A program made the position numbers and the translations under genes. The notes under the pieces were generated by a model. The model made no database searches. It was not told the origin of the DNA and saw only the letters and a program-made list of their open reading frames with translations. Below are positions 61,994 through 64,000 of a stretch of 64,000 nucleotides of DNA, piece by piece. Each line of letters opens with the position of its first letter. Position 1 is the stretch's first letter. The stretch is taken from the NCBI GenBank assembly GCA_038147395.1, contig JAYQTM010000001.1:1612001-1676000 (forward strand), written 5' to 3'. Source of the stretch: Eutrophovita brisbanensis. GTDB taxonomy: Bacteria > Pseudomonadota > Gammaproteobacteria > Burkholderiales > Eutrophovitaceae.

Positions 61994-64000
61994 TTACTTA
62001 GTTGTCATCTGTCGCGCACCCGACACTCGATTCTCATATCGATACTCGACCTGTTCCAGTAGTTCGGTCGGATAATCTTTCGCCAACCGCAAATTCTTCA
62101 AACATGTCTCTGCCTCGTTCCAATCACCCGCCTCGATCAACTGCATGAACTGGTTATGCGTGTCACACCAATCTAGAGAATCCATGAAGCCAGTGGGGAT
62201 GATACCGTATATCGCAACCGGAATGCTTTTGCCTTTGACAATCACATGGTCCAGCATCACCACCCGACCGTCATCTGGGTCTTGATCTAAACCATTAAAC
62301 GACGCCTCTCCAATGACGATCGGCACACCATAAGCCTTGCTAAGTCCCTCTAACCGTGATCCCAGATTGACTGCGTCGCCCAGTATCGAATAGTCAAAAC
62401 GTTGTTCAGATCCCAAGTTGCCGACCGTGACCTCGCCTGTATTGACGCCAATACCAATCCTGAGTGGCTCTTTGATCCGGCCACTTCCAATAAGATTTTG
62501 ATTGAGCTCCTCGAGCGCAAACATCATCTTAATCGCAGCCTGACACGCCATTCTTGGATGATTTGGAACGTCGACTGGCGCATTCCAAAATGCCATGATC
62601 GCATCCCCCATGTACTTATCAATGGTCCCTTTCAAATCCATGATTTCGTTCGTGAGCGGTGTGAGAAGATCATTCAACAGTACGGTCAGCTCCTCAGGCT
62701 TATCCTTGTAGCCTTCCGACATCGTTGTGAAACCCCGAATATCGGCAAACAGCACCGAAATCTCTCGGCGCTCACCTCCCAGCTTCAGTTTGTCGGGGTT
62801 CTTACTGAGCTCAGCGACCAAATCAGGTGAAAGATAGGTCGAAAACGCTTTCCTGATCTGTCCACGTTCAGATTCTGTTCTTAAGAGACTTACCGCTGTT
62901 GAAGAAATGAAGGCCGTGATACCAAACATCGCCCCCAGTGACCAGTCGAACAGATACCCCGTTTTCGAGAAGATAACGAAACCCGACCCCACGAATGCTG
63001 CCAATAACACCGAGAAAATGCCCGAGGAGACGACGCCACTGGACTTAATCGCGACAACAATACATATGCTCGCTAACAAAATGGCTCCCAGCCATTCAAC
63101 ACCCTCAATAACCGAATCTCGTTTCACATATTCTTGTTCGAAGACCTGTTTGAGCGCAGCAACGTGCAAGGCTGGGCCTGGAACATTGAGCCCCCCGGGG
63201 GTGTCGTGAAAATCCATCAGGCCCGTAGCGGTCGGGCCAAGCACAATGACGCTTCCTGCAATCTGTTCGTCATGCAATCCATCTAGCACCTCTGTGAGGT
63301 GAAGTCCCGGAAAGCTCGCCGGAATATTTTTTGGTACAACTTGCATCTGCCCCACATCATCGACCGGGATCTCATAGGCGCCAACTTTGACCGTCTCAAC
63401 GATTGACTCATCACCTGGCGCGCCCTTTACGATAATGGTCGAAGCACCTTGAGCTTTCGCAAGCATTGATAGAAAGAGACTCGGATAAACCGTCTCTCCA
63501 GCCTGAACAACCAACGGGATTCGACGCAGCATGCCGTCAACATCAGGCTGTACCGCTATGTGCCCAACCGTGACTCCCGACCCTTTGAGTGCATCCGTCG
63601 GTGCCAGTAAGCCGTTGTAGTGAAGCAGTGCATCTGAGGTGGTCCCTACCCAGGCAAAACCGATTCCTGGATCCACATCACCACCTGGCTTGTGGCTCGC
63701 GGCAACGGCTAGAACAGATGGCGTTTGAGAAAGACATCGCTCAGGAACTGATCATTATCTGTATACCCGTACATGTTCGCGAATTGATCTTGGTCAATCG
63801 CAACATCCGGAAACTGGGACAAAAACCGTGCAGGCGATAGACGATCTGGTTCGGCCAATAACAAATCAAGGCCCACAACCGCCGCACCTTTTTCGTACAG
63901 GGAAATGAGTATTCCGCCCAACTTGTCTCGAGACCACGGCCACTGTCCGAAGGTCTCGAGGGCCTCATCGTCAATCTGCACCAAGTGAATCGTCGGCAGG
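61994..64000 (-). pseudogene. CHASE2-domain adenylate/guanylate cyclase, frameshifted, 5' end beyond window
   Basis: The frame is open at the right edge ('LPTIHLVQIDDEALETFGQW' then 'PWSRDKLGGILISL'), the start of a CHASE2 sensor domain, which lies outside the cytoplasmic membrane. It breaks at about 63730 in a TTT run; one added T rejoins 'SDVFSQTPSVLAVAASHKPG' to 'DVDPGIGFAWVGTTSDALLH'. Three membrane helices follow ('GAILLASICIVVAIKSSGVV' and others), then a class III cyclase domain: 'SVLFADIRGFTTMSEGYKD' (metal Asp), 'DKYMGDAIMAFWNAP' and 'SILGDAVNLGSRLEG'. It makes cAMP or cGMP after an extracytoplasmic signal. First gene of the operon in view. Confidence 0.88.

Overview
The window looks like a piece of chromosome from a free-living heterotrophic proteobacterium, most likely a marine gammaproteobacterium; a betaproteobacterium is not excluded. 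The grounds are moderate GC by eye, a housekeeping set (infA, prfC, rlmJ, a MazG-type pyrophosphohydrolase, DUF1840 and DUF938 proteins, TonB/ExbBD), two different TRAP importers, and many CoA-, SDR- and hydrolase-type catabolic genes. I see no rRNA, tRNA, CRISPR array, insertion sequence or integrase. Taxonomy is inference only.

Layout. 1-5 kb: the end of a PDZ protein coupled to an M1-like secreted peptidase, then a minus-strand run with a SLOG/YpsA-like protein carrying basic tails, a MazG-like enzyme, an RlmJ-family methyltransferase with an altered motif IV, and a RecE-like nuclease. 5-10 kb: a conserved small protein, a CoA-transferase, infA, a methyltransferase, an acyl-CoA synthetase and a secreted SRPBCC protein. 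10-16 kb (+): DUF1840, flavin reductase, SDR, GST and a TAXI-type TRAP importer with fused permease. 16-26 kb (mostly -): GMC oxidoreductase, TerC, an amidase/SDR/SMP-30 operon, a sirtuin with an esterase, a Rap1a-like protein, DUF938, haloalkane dehalogenase and a crotonase. 26-36 kb: a DapA-family lyase, a PuuD-like membrane protein, a nitronate monooxygenase/DadA/SDR group, an acyl-CoA ligase, an M20 deacylase and an IlvD-type dehydratase. 36-41 kb (-): a compact flavinylation set (FMN-binding protein, ApbE, four-helix membrane protein), a quinone oxidoreductase and an APH-fold kinase. 41-50 kb: SDR, prfC, a VOC protein, an aminotransferase and a three-gene DctPQM TRAP importer. 50-53 kb (-): ExbB-ExbD-TonB and an MxaJ-like binding protein. 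53-56 kb (+): a hydratase, a BT1-type transporter and a small membrane protein.

The most unusual part is 56.7-64 kb (-). A CHASE2 nucleotide cyclase, a TPR plus beta-barrel outer-membrane protein and a FecR-domain protein with very long Gly/Pro/Asp repeats form one tight operon. The FecR protein is followed by frame-broken remains of cadherin-like and further sequence. This is the best candidate for an undescribed surface or signalling system.

Several genes (terC, the amidase, the cyclase, the repeat protein) are interrupted by single-base frame changes, mostly missing bases in short homopolymers. That pattern points to residual sequencing error at least as much as to real gene decay, and it limits how literally the broken genes should be read.
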